Assembly: GCA_900111435.1 (NCBI GenBank)
Contig: FOIY01000001.1
Location: 744,001 to 808,000 of the forward strand
Direction of reading: 5' to 3'
Length of the DNA: 64,000 bases
Origin: Ruminococcaceae bacterium KH2T8
GTDB taxonomy: Bacteria > Bacillota > Clostridia > Saccharofermentanales > Saccharofermentanaceae
Position numbers and translations under genes: made by a program. Below are positions 52,145 to 61,829 of this stretch, piece after piece (position 1 is the stretch's first letter; the number at the start of each line of letters is the position of its first letter). The notes under the pieces were generated by a model. It saw only the letters and a program-made list of their open reading frames with translations, made no database searches and had not been told where the DNA came from.

Positions 52145-53407
52145 TCAGGAATTAGGAAGGATACCGTTATCCTTATCTCCGTCCCTGCTCAGGAATGAGA
52201 GCTCAGGAAGGACAATATCTCTTTCAGGTCTTAAATAGAATCTCATCTGAGGATGAGGTACGGAATCCAATCTGTTCATATCCATATCGTAGATCTCAGC
52301 AGCCGTGATAGGCTCATCCCAGCCTTCGGGCTTTAAGACATTTAGCTTATCTCCGCTATAGAGCTTATTTCTCTGGCTTACGATATACATACCCTTATCA
52401 GCATCGTAACCCTCGACCACTCCTACGACAAATGCAGGCTTGTTATATGTCCTGTCATATGCCATCTTGGCATCCTCATTAGGCGCATCGTAGAAGAATC
52501 CCGTATCGTAATCTCTGTGTACTACCTTATCGAGGAGCTCAGTCCAGCGTGCATCGGTCTTGAATCCTTCGGGATCCTTAAGATAAAGATCGACTGCCTC
52601 GCGATAGACCTTGGTCGTAACGGCCGCATAATATGCACCCTTGATCCTTCCCTCGATCTTGAAACTGTCTACACCGGCCTCAATAAGGTCCGGGATATGT
52701 TCGATCATGCATATATCCTTACTGCTCAGGATATATGTTCCTCTTATGTCTTCCTCAACGGGGAGCCTGTCCTCGGGACGCTTCTCCTCTACGAGTTCAT
52801 AACCCCATCTGCAAGGCTGCGCACATGCACCGCCGTTTGATCTTCTGCCCGTGAAATAATTGGACAGCAGGCATCTTCCGGAATACGACATGCACATCGC
52901 ACCGTGAACGAAAGCCTCTATCTCAAGATCCTCGGGGATATTCTTCTTTATTGCTCTGATCTGCTCGAGAGAACACTCTCTTGCGAGCACGATCCTCTTT
53001 GCGCCCTGCTCATACCAGAATCTGCAGGCATCACTGTTAGTAATACTCGCCTGCGTCGAGATGTGAAGCTCGAGATCGGGAGCTACCCTTCTTGCTCTGG
53101 AAAAGAGTCCGGGATCCGAGATCAGAACCGCGTCAGCCTTTGCCTCATGAGCTACAAAGTCTATCTCATCGTCCGCAGTAGCCAGATCACTTTCAGTTGC
53201 AAGGATATTCATGGTAACGTAGCACTTCACGCCGTGTTCATGCGCGAAAGCTATGCCGGCCTTCATATCATCGTGATCGAAATTACCGCTGAATGTACGA
53301 AGTCCGAAATTCTTTCCGGACATATAGACCGCATCTGCACCATAGGCAATGGCCGTCTTGAGCTTCTCGATATCACCCGCGGGGCTTAATACTTCGGGAC
53401 TTCTCAT
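52145..53407 (-). CDS. peptidase U32 family protein (TrhP/RlhA-like RNA hydroxylase subunit)
   Basis: 420 aa. EVLSPAGDIEKLKTAIAYGADAVYMSGKNFGLR is the U32 start. The four cysteines of the iron-sulfur site are in CMSYSGRCLLSNYFTG and GGACAQPCRWGY. The C-terminal beta domain runs KLYSGDKLNVLKPEG. U32 proteins of this type make 5-hydroxyuridine in tRNA (TrhP, formerly YrrN/YrrO) or hydroxycytidine in 23S rRNA. The neighbouring mltG supports TrhP, because in Bacillus subtilis mltG (yrrL) precedes yrrMNO. It overlaps mltG by one base. Confidence 0.87.
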   Translation of the reverse strand: MRSPEVLSPAGDIEKLKTAIAYGADAVYMSGKNFGLRTFSGNFDHDDMKAGIAFAHEHGVKCYVTMNILATESDLATADDEIDFVAHEAKADAVLISDPGLFSRARRVAPDLELHISTQASITNSDACRFWYEQGAKRIVLARECSLEQIRAIKKNIPEDLEIEAFVHGAMCMSYSGRCLLSNYFTGRRSNGGACAQPCRWGYELVEEKRPEDRLPVEEDIRGTYILSSKDICMIEHIPDLIEAGVDSFKIEGRIKGAYYAAVTTKVYREAVDLYLKDPEGFKTDARWTELLDKVVHRDYDTGFFYDAPNEDAKMAYDRTYNKPAFVVGVVEGYDADKGMYIVSQRNKLYSGDKLNVLKPEGWDEPITAAEIYDMDMNRLDSVPHPQMRFYLRPERDIVLPELSFLSRDGDKDNGILPNS

Positions 53408-54606
53408 TAATCTTCGCCGCCCTCGGAATCGTCGGGGTCGACATAATCGACATCTTCAGATGTCTCGCCTGCATCGATCTGAGCCCATGCATCCTGATAC
53501 ATTTCAACATTTGCATTATGCTCGGACTCCGTAACGGCATAAGCCGTTCCGCCGTCGCCTGTAGCACAGAAATAATAGTAGTTACAGTTAGGCTCCGGAT
53601 AAAGAGCTGCCTGGATGGCATCAAGACCCGGCATGCAGATAGGTCCCGGAGGAAGACCGGGGTATATAAACGTATTATAGGGATTATCTATCTGAAGATC
53701 TTCGGCGGTAAGTACCATACGTGTCGGCTCACCGTTCATCTGACGAAGATAGTTGACGGTGGCATCGGATCCGAGATAATGGAAGCTCTCGTCATCCGAT
53801 GAAAGACGGTTATGGAATACCGCGGAGATATACATCATGTCGGTGGTACGGCTGGTCTCAGTCTGGATAATGGAAGCCAGGGTGATGACCTCATCCAGGG
53901 ACATTCCGATAGCCTCGGCACGGTCGTAGTACTCGTCATAGAGCTTAACATTCGTATTATTAAGGAATGTGTTGATTATCGTCTCGGGGCTCGCATTTAT
54001 ATCGAATTCATACGTATCAGGGAAAAGATAACCCGAGAGGACGTGGTCTCTTTCCTCCGTAAGGTTGATCTGGGATACAAAGCGATAATCGACGAAGAGA
54101 TTCGGGCTGTCCATGCACTGATCCATCTCTGCATCATCAAATGTAAGCCCTGCCGCATGAAGCCTGATCTTTATCTCTTCATATGTGATACCCTCGGGGA
54201 ACGTAACGACAACGCTCTCCGCCTTCTGTGTCAGAAGATACATTATCTCATCGTAAGTAAGGCCCGGTACCAGATAGTGCGTACCTGCCATATAGGCTCC
54301 GTCGAAGCCGTTGATCTTACTCATGAGGGAGAATACGAATGTATTGTCGATAAGCCCGAGCTCAAAGAGATTGTCAGCTATATCGGAAGTCATGTCACCC
54401 TGCTTGATAACGAGAGGCACTGCACCTTCCGTATCCTCATTGATAACGAATGAACCGTCCTCTATGCTCTGCTCGAGCACCTCAAATCGCTGTTCCTGAG
54501 CGATGACATAGTTATACCCGAAGTATACGCCCGTTATCGCAAAGAAGAATAACAAGAGCAATACCACGAGTATACGAAGTGCGATCCTGACTTTTTTAGA
54601 AAGCAT
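53407..54606 (-). CDS. mltG: endolytic peptidoglycan transglycosylase MltG
   Basis: 399 aa. An N-terminal membrane helix (LRILVVLLLLFFFAITGVYFGY) is followed by a LysM-like region and the YceG catalytic domain: LASIIQTETSR (catalytic Glu), YISAVFHNRLS, NPYNTFIYPGLPPGPICMPGLDAIQAALYP and YYYFCA. It cleaves nascent glycan strands at the membrane. An acidic C-terminal tail (SEDVDYVDPDDSEGGED) is added. Confidence 0.93.
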   Translation of the reverse strand: MLSKKVRIALRILVVLLLLFFFAITGVYFGYNYVIAQEQRFEVLEQSIEDGSFVINEDTEGAVPLVIKQGDMTSDIADNLFELGLIDNTFVFSLMSKINGFDGAYMAGTHYLVPGLTYDEIMYLLTQKAESVVVTFPEGITYEEIKIRLHAAGLTFDDAEMDQCMDSPNLFVDYRFVSQINLTEERDHVLSGYLFPDTYEFDINASPETIINTFLNNTNVKLYDEYYDRAEAIGMSLDEVITLASIIQTETSRTTDMMYISAVFHNRLSSDDESFHYLGSDATVNYLRQMNGEPTRMVLTAEDLQIDNPYNTFIYPGLPPGPICMPGLDAIQAALYPEPNCNYYYFCATGDGGTAYAVTESEHNANVEMYQDAWAQIDAGETSEDVDYVDPDDSEGGED

Positions 54607-54645
54607 ATATGCCTTTAATACCCCTTAATCGGAAGACTACGGGTA

Positions 54646-56481
54646 TTACTTATTCTTAGCCCTAGCCTTCATTCTGAGATCCGTATTGAGGATCTTCTTT
54701 CTGAGTCTGATATTCTTGGGAGTTACCTCGCAAAGCTCATCATCCTCAACAAATTCAAGGCACTGCTCAAGGCTGTAGTTCAAAGGAGGTGTAAGACGCA
54801 TCGCGTCATCCGATCCTGCCGCACGCATGTTGGTAACATGCTTCTTCTTGCAGACATTAACAGATATATCTTCAGGCTTGGGATTGATACCGACGATCAT
54901 TCCCTCATATACAGGTGTACCTGCGCCTATAAGGAGCGCTCCTCTGTCCTGTGCATTGAACAGACCGTAAGTCATCGCCTCACCGCTTTCGAAAGCTACG
55001 AGTACGCCGTGTGCACGTGTCTCGATATCGCCTGCGAAAGGCTCAAAGCCGCTGATTACGCTGTTCATTATACCATTGCCCTTAGTGTCGGTCAAAAACT
55101 CGGTCCTGTATCCGATGATACCTCTGGAGGGGATACGGAACTCAAGACGTGCATATCCTTTCTCGGGAGGAAGCATGTTCAAAAGCTCTGCCTTACGCCT
55201 TCCGAGCTTCTCCATTACGGGACCTACGAAGTCCTCGGGAACGTCGATAACGAGATCCTCGACAGGCTCACACATAACGCCGTCAATTTCCTTCATGATG
55301 ACCTGAGGCTTACTTACCTGGAACTCATATCCTTCTCTTCTCATCGTCTCGATAAGGATGGAAAGGTGAAGCTCACCTCTTCCCTTAACGACGAATGCCT
55401 CGGTAGTATCAGTCTCCTCAACACGCATCGAAACGTTTGTCTCAACTTCCTTAAAGAGCCTGTCCCTTAAGTGTCTGGAAGTTACATACTTACCTTCCTG
55501 ACCTGCGAAGGGGCTGTCGTTGACGGAGAATGTCATCGCGATGGTAGGCTCGTCGATGTTAACGAAAGGAATAGCTTCAGGTGTGGAAGCATCGCAGATC
55601 GTATCACCGATATTGATCTCGGGGATACCTGCAACACATACGATCTCACCAACGGAAGCGGAATCGATATCCTGGCGTCCGAGGCCCTGGAAACGAAGGA
55701 GCTTAACGATCCTTGAATTCTTCTTGCCGTCTTCGCCGTATGTAACTACGCATACGTTCTGGTTCTGGGAGATAGTACCTCTCTCAACACGTCCGATGGC
55801 GATCCTTCCGATATAGGGATCGGAGTCGATATTGGATACGAGGAGCTGCAAAGGAGCCTCAGTATCGCCTTCGGGACAGGGAGTATTTTCTACTACTGCA
55901 TCGAGCAAGGGCTGGAAGTCGAGCTGCTTGCCCTCCTCGAACTCCTTAAGATCGAGTGTTGCAACACCGAGCTTACCGGATGTATATACGATAGGGAATT
56001 CAAGCTGATCGTCATCTGCACCGAGCTCGATGAAGAGATCGAGTACCATATCAACTACCTGATTGGGACGTCCGTCGGGACGGTCGATCTTGTTGATACA
56101 TACGATAGGCTTAAGACCCATCTCAAGAGCCTTACGAAGAACGAATCTTGTCTGGGGCATGGGACCGTCGAAAGCATCTACTACGAGGAGAACTGCATCT
56201 ACCATCTTGAGTACTCGCTCAACCTCACCGCCGAAGTCAGCGTGTCCCGGAGTATCAACGACGTTGATCCTTATGTCCTTATACTGAATGGCCGTATTCT
56301 TGGCAAGGATCGTGATTCCTCTTTCACGCTCGAGATCGTTGCTGTCCATTACCTGCTCTACGATCTGCTCATTCTCACGGTAGATACCTGCCTGCTTGAG
56401 CATTGAATCGACGATAGTCGTCTTACCGTGGTCAACGTGCGCGATGATCGCGATGTTGCGCATATTCTCAATCTTAGCCAT
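54646..56481 (-). CDS. typA: ribosome-associated GTPase TypA/BipA
   Basis: 611 aa. G1 [10 protein letters not shown]2 region [13 protein letters not shown]3 [16 protein letters not shown]4 [10 protein letters not shown]. Then come EF-G-like domains III and V ([28 protein letters not shown]) and the BipA-specific C-terminal domain ([16 protein letters not shown]). It helps 50S assembly and stress adaptation. AAGGAG precedes the ATG. Confidence 0.96.
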   Translation of the reverse strand: MAKIENMRNIAIIAHVDHGKTTIVDSMLKQAGIYRENEQIVEQVMDSNDLERERGITILAKNTAIQYKDIRINVVDTPGHADFGGEVERVLKMVDAVLLVVDAFDGPMPQTRFVLRKALEMGLKPIVCINKIDRPDGRPNQVVDMVLDLFIELGADDDQLEFPIVYTSGKLGVATLDLKEFEEGKQLDFQPLLDAVVENTPCPEGDTEAPLQLLVSNIDSDPYIGRIAIGRVERGTISQNQNVCVVTYGEDGKKNSRIVKLLRFQGLGRQDIDSASVGEIVCVAGIPEINIGDTICDASTPEAIPFVNIDEPTIAMTFSVNDSPFAGQEGKYVTSRHLRDRLFKEVETNVSMRVEETDTTEAFVVKGRGELHLSILIETMRREGYEFQVSKPQVIMKEIDGVMCEPVEDLVIDVPEDFVGPVMEKLGRRKAELLNMLPPEKGYARLEFRIPSRGIIGYRTEFLTDTKGNGIMNSVISGFEPFAGDIETRAHGVLVAFESGEAMTYGLFNAQDRGALLIGAGTPVYEGMIVGINPKPEDISVNVCKKKHVTNMRAAGSDDAMRLTPPLNYSLEQCLEFVEDDELCEVTPKNIRLRKKILNTDLRMKARAKNK

Positions 56482-56569
56482 AGAATACTCCTTATTATCT
56501 TTACAAAATAACCTTATCTATTTTCCTACTAATATCCGCCGAGCATCACTCGGCATATTACACAAAATA

Positions 56570-57898
56570 TCAGATCTCTTCGCCCTTCTTATTACGCAGA
56601 TATATCCTTATCGGAGTACCCTCGAATCCGAAGTTCTTCCTGATCTGATTCTCGAGGTATCTTTCGTAAGAAAAGTGCGAAAGTTCCTTGTCGTTTACGA
56701 ATAGCGCAAACGTAGGAGGATTGGTAGCGATCTGCGTTCCGTAGTAGATCTTTAAGTGCTTCCCCTTATCCTGAGGAGTGGGCACGATCGCGGTAGCTTC
56801 ATTGAGCATATCATTAAATACACCCGTCTTGAGCCTTCTGCCAGCCTGCTCGTTGACTGCGACTATCGTCTGCCAGAGCTTATCTACTCTCTGACCCGTC
56901 TTAGCCGAGATGAATATTACGGGAGCGTAGTCCATAAAGGAGAACCTCTCCTTGACCGCCTTTGCCATAGTCTCAAGCGTACCCGTCGTCTTATCTACGA
57001 GATCCCACTTATTGATCGCAAAGATACATGCCTTACCGTTATCGTGTGCAAGTCCCGCTACTCTCGTATCCTGCTCCGTGATACCTACCGTGGCATCGAT
57101 AAGGATGACGCAGACCGTAGCATGATCGATAGCAGAAAGCGCCCTTACCATCGAATACTTCTCGATGACATCTTCGATGCGGCTCTTCTTTCGCATACCT
57201 GCTGTATCTACGATAGTGAACTTTCCATATTCGTTATCGACTTCAGAGTCGATAGCATCTCTCGTCGTACCTGCGATATCCGATACGATCGCCCTGTTAT
57301 CGCCCGTCATGCGGTTAGTAAGCGAAGACTTTCCGGCATTAGGTCTTCCGATAAGAGCTACCCTGATCCTGCCGTCATCTCCGTCGCCTTCATCGGCGGG
57401 CGGGAAATTATCGAAGAGTGCATCGAGGAGCTCACCTATTCCGAGCCTGTGAGATGCGGAGATCGGGATGACCTCACCAAGACCCAGGTTATAGAACTCA
57501 TACATCTCGGCAGGCGGCTCACCTACGAAGTCGCACTTGTTGACGCAGACAACGATAGGCTTTTTAGACTTCCTGAGCATAACGGAGATCTCTTCGTCTG
57601 CAGCGGTCAGTCCCGCCTTTATGTCCACCATAAAAAGGATGACATCCGCAGTCTCCATGGCGATCTCAGCCTGAAGTCTCATTCCCTGCAAGATGACATC
57701 CGAACTCTCGGGCTCGATACCGCCCGTGTCTATCATCGTGAATTCTCTTTCTCTCCAGACGGCATTGGCATATATCCTGTCTCTCGTAACACCCGGGGTG
57801 TCATGAACGATGGATATACGCTCTCCGTAAAGTGTATTGAAGAGTGATGACTTGCCTACATTGGGTCGTCCTACGATTGCTACTACGGGCTTGCTCAT
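56570..57898 (-). CDS. der: ribosome biogenesis GTPase Der (EngA)
   Basis: 442 aa from the ATG after AAGGAAA. Two tandem GTPase domains: GRPNVGKSSLFN with DTGGIE and VNKCD, then GRPNAGKSSLTN with DTAGMRKKSRI and INKWD. A C-terminal KH-like domain follows (LKIYYGTQIATNPPTFALFVND). It acts late in 50S subunit assembly. It lies between rpmF and typA in a leftward run. Confidence 0.97.
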   Translation of the reverse strand: MSKPVVAIVGRPNVGKSSLFNTLYGERISIVHDTPGVTRDRIYANAVWREREFTMIDTGGIEPESSDVILQGMRLQAEIAMETADVILFMVDIKAGLTAADEEISVMLRKSKKPIVVCVNKCDFVGEPPAEMYEFYNLGLGEVIPISASHRLGIGELLDALFDNFPPADEGDGDDGRIRVALIGRPNAGKSSLTNRMTGDNRAIVSDIAGTTRDAIDSEVDNEYGKFTIVDTAGMRKKSRIEDVIEKYSMVRALSAIDHATVCVILIDATVGITEQDTRVAGLAHDNGKACIFAINKWDLVDKTTGTLETMAKAVKERFSFMDYAPVIFISAKTGQRVDKLWQTIVAVNEQAGRRLKTGVFNDMLNEATAIVPTPQDKGKHLKIYYGTQIATNPPTFALFVNDKELSHFSYERYLENQIRKNFGFEGTPIRIYLRNKKGEEI

Positions 57899-57945
57899 AT
57901 CGGTTTCCTTATCTCTGACGATCTGAATGTGATACAAAACAAAAA

Positions 57946-57973
57946 GGACGGTGCCATTTTAGTAACACCGCCC
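57946..57973 (-). terminator. terminator after rpmF
   Basis: On the minus strand GGGCGGTG pairs with CACCGTCC (one G-T pair), followed by TTTTTG. It ends the rpmF transcript before der. Confidence 0.75.
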
Positions 57974-57997
57974 TGCTGTTTACTGACTGTAATTCGA

Positions 57998-58183
57998 TCA
58001 AGCCTCTTCGCCGATCGCTACTACCTGCTTGCCATCAAGATAACCGCAGTTCTTGCAAACCTTGCGGCGAAGCATCTTGGAATGACACTGCGGGCACTCA
58101 ACAAAGCCGGGTGTCGCAAGCTTCCATAAGCTCCTGTGACGGGAAGTTCTTGCCTTCGACCATTTTCTCTTAGGATGTGCCAT
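57998..58183 (-). CDS. rpmF: 50S ribosomal protein L32
   Basis: 61 aa. AHPKRKWSKARTSRHRSLWKL and the zinc pairs CPQCHSKML and CKNCGYLDGK are diagnostic. A GGAGGT site precedes the ATG. Confidence 0.97.
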   Translation of the reverse strand: MAHPKRKWSKARTSRHRSLWKLATPGFVECPQCHSKMLRRKVCKNCGYLDGKQVVAIGEEA

Positions 58184-58240
58184 ATATTTCCACCTCCATT
58201 TACTGTAGGAATTAAGCTTTTCTTCACATAACGCCTAAAG

Positions 58241-58269
58241 ATTTTACATTAGGACCGTTTATTTTGCAA
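58241..58269 (-). promoter_or_regulatory. rpmF promoter
   Basis: TTGCAA (58264-58269), 17 bp, TAAAAT (58241-58246), about 55 bp before the start codon. Confidence 0.5.
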
Positions 58270-58346
58270 TAGCCTTTTGGGTTTTTCGCAAAATTTTCTT
58301 AAAACGAACTCGTTTACTGTATCACAGCCGGCGCCGCAGTGCAATA

Positions 58347-58745
58347 TCAACCTTTAACGAATCTCACTGCAAATACATTCTTCTCGACATTTCCGTCATC
58401 ATGTCGGATGTCGTAGCCTATCTCGAACTTATCGGCAAGGACAGACGGCATATTAATATAATGTGTATCTATATCTAATGTGATCTCGCCGTAGGGGGTC
58501 ATGAATACAGCCTTTGTCCTCTCGGCGGTATTAAAGCTCAGGACACTTCTGATCTCGCCTTTTCTCGTGATGGTCGCGATGCCTGTCTCCTTATCCATCG
58601 AGATATCGTAGAATGTCTCCTTATGATCACCTTCGTGCTTCTGCTTCCACTTTATCTTGAGAAACTTCGCGTCGTCGTTATACATACACTCGGTGACGAA
58701 AGGCTTCTCGTAAGCAGTCGTTATTATCTCGACCGTCTTTCTCAT
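58347..58745 (-). CDS. DUF1934 (YwiB-like) protein
   Basis: 132 aa, one lipocalin-like small beta barrel by prediction. Conserved features: the strand DISMDKETGIATITRKGEIRSVLSF, then KAVFMTPYGEITLDIDTHYIN and a C-terminal strand AVRFVKG. The function is unknown; the family is often beside murI or argS. The start overlaps the murI stop by four bases. Confidence 0.75.
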   Translation of the reverse strand: MRKTVEIITTAYEKPFVTECMYNDDAKFLKIKWKQKHEGDHKETFYDISMDKETGIATITRKGEIRSVLSFNTAERTKAVFMTPYGEITLDIDTHYINMPSVLADKFEIGYDIRHDDGNVEKNVFAVRFVKG

Positions 58746-59581
58746 CCGATATACTCCGTAACGTCGAATCTGTCTACGGTGAACTTCTTTGTGCCCTTGG
58801 GAAGACCTCTTCCCAGGAAAGGAGCCGCTACGCTCTCAAAACGCGAAGCGTCGTCGCTCGTATAGAACTCCCTTGAAACTTCAGATCCGTCAGACATCAT
58901 GTCGTGATCCTTAAGGTACTTCTCGACTACTGCCGCTACGCTGATACCGGAATTGATCAGTGTAACATCGTCCCCCATGACATCTCCTATCGTCTTTGCA
59001 AGGAGAGGATAGTGAGTGCATGCAAGGACCAGCGTATCCGCACCGAATTCCTTGATCGGCTTGAGATAACGCTCTGCCGTAAGGTGCGCGATCTCATCGT
59101 CCCACCAGCCTTCTTCGGCGAGGGATACGAACAGAGGGCAAGCCTGCTGAAGTGTCTTAAGACCTTCTATATCACGGCCTTCTTCCATAACGGCTTTCTC
59201 GTAAAGGCCGGATGCTACCGTGGCATTCGTGGCGATGATACCGATCTTGCCATTCCTTGTTGCTTCAACGGCTGCTTTCGCGCCGGGATATACAACTTCT
59301 ACTACGGGGACACGCGAATGCTTCTTTAATACTTCATAAGCATGGGTACTTGCAGTATTGCAGGCGATGACAATCATCTTAACGTCCTTTTGCTCAAGGA
59401 ACATCATGTCCTGCAGGGAATATTCTACAATGGTATCGTGAGATTTAGAGCCGTAGGGAGCTCTGCCGTCATCACCGAAATAAACGGTGCTCTCGCCGGG
59501 GAGCCTCGCTATGATCTCGCGAAGGACCGTAAGTCCTCCGATACCCGAGTCAAATACACCTATGGGTCTGTTATCTGCCAT
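58742..59581 (-). CDS. murI: glutamate racemase
   Basis: 279 aa. IGVFDSGIGGLTVLREI with the substrate Asp/Ser, VIACNTASTHAY with the first catalytic Cys, and LVLACTHYPLLAKTI with the second catalytic Cys. It supplies D-Glu for peptidoglycan. It overlaps the RluA-like gene by 11 bp and the DUF1934 gene by 4 bp, so it is in the middle of an operon. Confidence 0.96.
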   Translation of the reverse strand: MADNRPIGVFDSGIGGLTVLREIIARLPGESTVYFGDDGRAPYGSKSHDTIVEYSLQDMMFLEQKDVKMIVIACNTASTHAYEVLKKHSRVPVVEVVYPGAKAAVEATRNGKIGIIATNATVASGLYEKAVMEEGRDIEGLKTLQQACPLFVSLAEEGWWDDEIAHLTAERYLKPIKEFGADTLVLACTHYPLLAKTIGDVMGDDVTLINSGISVAAVVEKYLKDHDMMSDGSEVSREFYTSDDASRFESVAAPFLGRGLPKGTKKFTVDRFDVTEYIG

Positions 59582-60578
59582 TCTTCTTTTTCCTCAGCTT
59601 ATCAGTATCGATCTCATATCTGGGTTCGATCTCGAACTTCCTGCCCGAAAGGACATGGTGAAGATTATCGTTCGGGATCTTCCTCATAAGGAGCGTCGTG
59701 GCAAAGAGCTGCTGATATCTGACCTTGCCGCCGTTCCTGCTCCTAAAATATGTATTGATCTTATTTCTGCCGTAATTACCGTCTCCCAAGATAGGATGTC
59801 CCAGATGAGCGAACTGCGCCCTGATCTGATGAGTCCTTCCCGTAACGAGCTCACACTCGAGCTCCGCAACATCCGTGTTGTCAGGGCCTGCGCCTCTATA
59901 GACTTCAAGGACCCTGTATCTCGTCGTGATGGGAAGATCACCGGGCTTTTCGATATCATGAACATATACATTGCCCGAAGGAGTCTTCTCGAGGAAAGCG
60001 CTGACTTCCTTCATGATCGCGTCATCTTCGCAGATAACGGTCTCGCCCATATCGGGTACTCCGATAACGAGACATCTGTATCTCTTTATAAGAAGGTCGT
60101 TCTTAAAGAGCTTGATGGCGTCCTCAAGATATTCCTTATTCTTGGCGAGCATAACGAGGCCGCCCGTATTCATGTCTATCCTGTGGACGAGTTCCATCTT
60201 ATCGTTATGGGTGGACTTTCGTACTATATCGATAAGGTTATCATCGCCGGTATTCTTTCCGCTGTGAACTGCAAGACCCTGGCGCTTATTTACTATGAGA
60301 AGCCCGTCAGTCTCGGCCGCGATCTTATAATCGGGATCCTTGATCTTTGTCACAACGGTATCGCCCTCACCCTCAAAGAGAGCGTCGGGGATCCAAAGCT
60401 CGACAGTCTGACCTGCCTTTACTGCTATATCGGAAGATATCCTCTTGCCGTCTATCTTTATATCCTTCTTCTTCAAGGCTTTATAAAGATCGGCTGCCTT
60501 AAGTCCCTTAAAGACCGTAGTAGCTGCCTTTACGACGTGCTGGTTATCCAGTTCCCTTGTAACTTCAAAAGATCTCAT
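59571..60578 (-). CDS. RluA-family pseudouridine synthase
   Basis: 335 aa from the ATG that follows the upstream stop codon (TGATATG). An S4 domain at the N-terminus (KAADLYKALKKKDIKIDGKRIS). The catalytic Asp motif of RluA enzymes reads VHRIDMNTGGLVMLAKN, in place of the usual HRLDxxTSG; the Asp is kept. ECELVTGRTHQIRAQFAHLGHPILGDGNYG is the second motif. Specificity (RluC, RluD or other) cannot be told. Confidence 0.88.
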   Translation of the reverse strand: MRSFEVTRELDNQHVVKAATTVFKGLKAADLYKALKKKDIKIDGKRISSDIAVKAGQTVELWIPDALFEGEGDTVVTKIKDPDYKIAAETDGLLIVNKRQGLAVHSGKNTGDDNLIDIVRKSTHNDKMELVHRIDMNTGGLVMLAKNKEYLEDAIKLFKNDLLIKRYRCLVIGVPDMGETVICEDDAIMKEVSAFLEKTPSGNVYVHDIEKPGDLPITTRYRVLEVYRGAGPDNTDVAELECELVTGRTHQIRAQFAHLGHPILGDGNYGRNKINTYFRSRNGGKVRYQQLFATTLLMRKIPNDNLHHVLSGRKFEIEPRYEIDTDKLRKKKNGR

Positions 60579-60579
60579 A

Positions 60580-61053
60580 TCAGGAAAGACCGAACCAGAT
60601 GCCGAATCCCAAATAGCTGAATGTAGCCATGATGGCACCTGCAAGGAGAACTCCGCAGATTACTGCCTTCACGCTCGTCTTGAAGTCCATATCGAGTATA
60701 CTTGCCGCAAGCGTTCCCGTCCATGCACCTGTTCCGGGAAGCGGGATACCTACAAAGAGAAGAAGAGCAAGGAACAGACCCTTACCTGCCTTTGCCTTGA
60801 GCTTCTCGCCGCCCTTATGGCCTTTCTTGAGGCACCAGCTGAAGAACTTACCGATAACGGGCTTATCCGCACCCCACTCCAGTACTCTTCTTGCGAAGAA
60901 GAAGATAAAGGGAACCGGGATCATGTTGCCCACGATACAGATGGGAAAAGCTATATAAAGCGGGATCTGCTGGCTTGCCGCATAGATTATGGCTCCTCGA
61001 AGTTCTATGAGGGGCACCATTGATATCAGAAACGTAATAATATAAGAAATCAT
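60580..61053 (-). CDS. COG2426-type small membrane export-like protein
   Basis: 157 aa with four hydrophobic stretches. MVPLIELRGAIIYAASQQIPLYIAF, GNMIPVPFIFFFARRVLEW and LLFVGIPLPGTGAWTGTLAASIL are the conserved parts of the putative small multidrug export family (related to DedA-like proteins). Transport is not proven in the family. GGAGAG precedes the ATG. It is first of the leftward run that leads to murI. Confidence 0.8.
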   Translation of the reverse strand: MISYIITFLISMVPLIELRGAIIYAASQQIPLYIAFPICIVGNMIPVPFIFFFARRVLEWGADKPVIGKFFSWCLKKGHKGGEKLKAKAGKGLFLALLLFVGIPLPGTGAWTGTLAASILDMDFKTSVKAVICGVLLAGAIMATFSYLGFGIWFGLS

Positions 61054-61163
61054 AAATCTCTCTCCGTAAAATAATCCGTTCCATTTTATACTTTTACGGG
61101 CGAGTTGTCATCTTGTGTGATATCATAAGGATTGTATTTTAAAAGATAAGAAGGGTAAAAGAT

Positions 61164-61787
61164 ATGAGTATTTTAAAGAAGATCATCACAACGGCAATGA
61201 TATCGGTAATGGCAATCTCGGCATTCGGATGCGTTAAGTATCAGACTCCCGAAGACTTTAAGCCTACTACTCCCGATAATTGCCTTACGGGTCTTCACCA
61301 TGTTGAGATAGAAGTTCAGGATTACGGCAAGATCTGCGTTGAGCTCGATGCAGACACTGCTCCCATGACGGTAACTAATTTCATCGACCTCGCTTCGAGC
61401 GGATTTTATGACGGACTTACCTTCCACAGGATCATCGACGGTTTCATGATCCAGGGCGGCGATCCCGAGGGTACGGGTCTTGGCGGATCCGATAAGAACG
61501 TTATCGGTGAATTCGCTAACAACGGATATACAAATGACATCTCCCACGTCAGAGGTACTATCTCCATGGCAAGAAACGGCCAGGACATGAACTCTGCATC
61601 TTCCCAGTTCTTCATCGTTCAGACGGATTCCACATATCTTGACGGAGATTATGCCGCATTCGGTCACGTTACTTCCGGTATGGATATCGTCGACCAGATC
61701 TGCGCAGATACTCCCGTTCAGGATAATAACGGTACAGTACTTGCAGGAGATCAGCCAGTTATCACGACTATCAGGGTTATCGACTGA
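61164..61787 (+). CDS. lipoprotein cyclophilin-type peptidyl-prolyl isomerase
   Basis: 207 aa. A lipoprotein signal peptide (MSILKKIITTAMISVMAISAFGC) has a lipobox ending in Cys23. The cyclophilin core: GFYDGLTFHRIIDGFMIQGGDPEGTGLGG with the catalytic Arg, ISMARNGQDMNSASSQFFIVQ and YAAFGHVTSGMDIVDQI. It folds proteins at the outer face of the membrane. The site AGAAGG precedes the ATG. Confidence 0.93.
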   Translation: MSILKKIITTAMISVMAISAFGCVKYQTPEDFKPTTPDNCLTGLHHVEIEVQDYGKICVELDADTAPMTVTNFIDLASSGFYDGLTFHRIIDGFMIQGGDPEGTGLGGSDKNVIGEFANNGYTNDISHVRGTISMARNGQDMNSASSQFFIVQTDSTYLDGDYAAFGHVTSGMDIVDQICADTPVQDNNGTVLAGDQPVITTIRVID

Positions 61788-61829
61788 TCATAGTCAGGTA
61801 ACATAAGGGTTTTAAGGGGCAGGATAGAT

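Noticed and set aside
56756-57847. Long open frame opposite der
   Set aside because: Antisense shadow of a conserved GTPase gene; no start site and no domain.
59487-60620. Long open frame opposite the RluA-like gene
   Set aside because: Antisense shadow; the real gene has catalytic motifs in the other strand.
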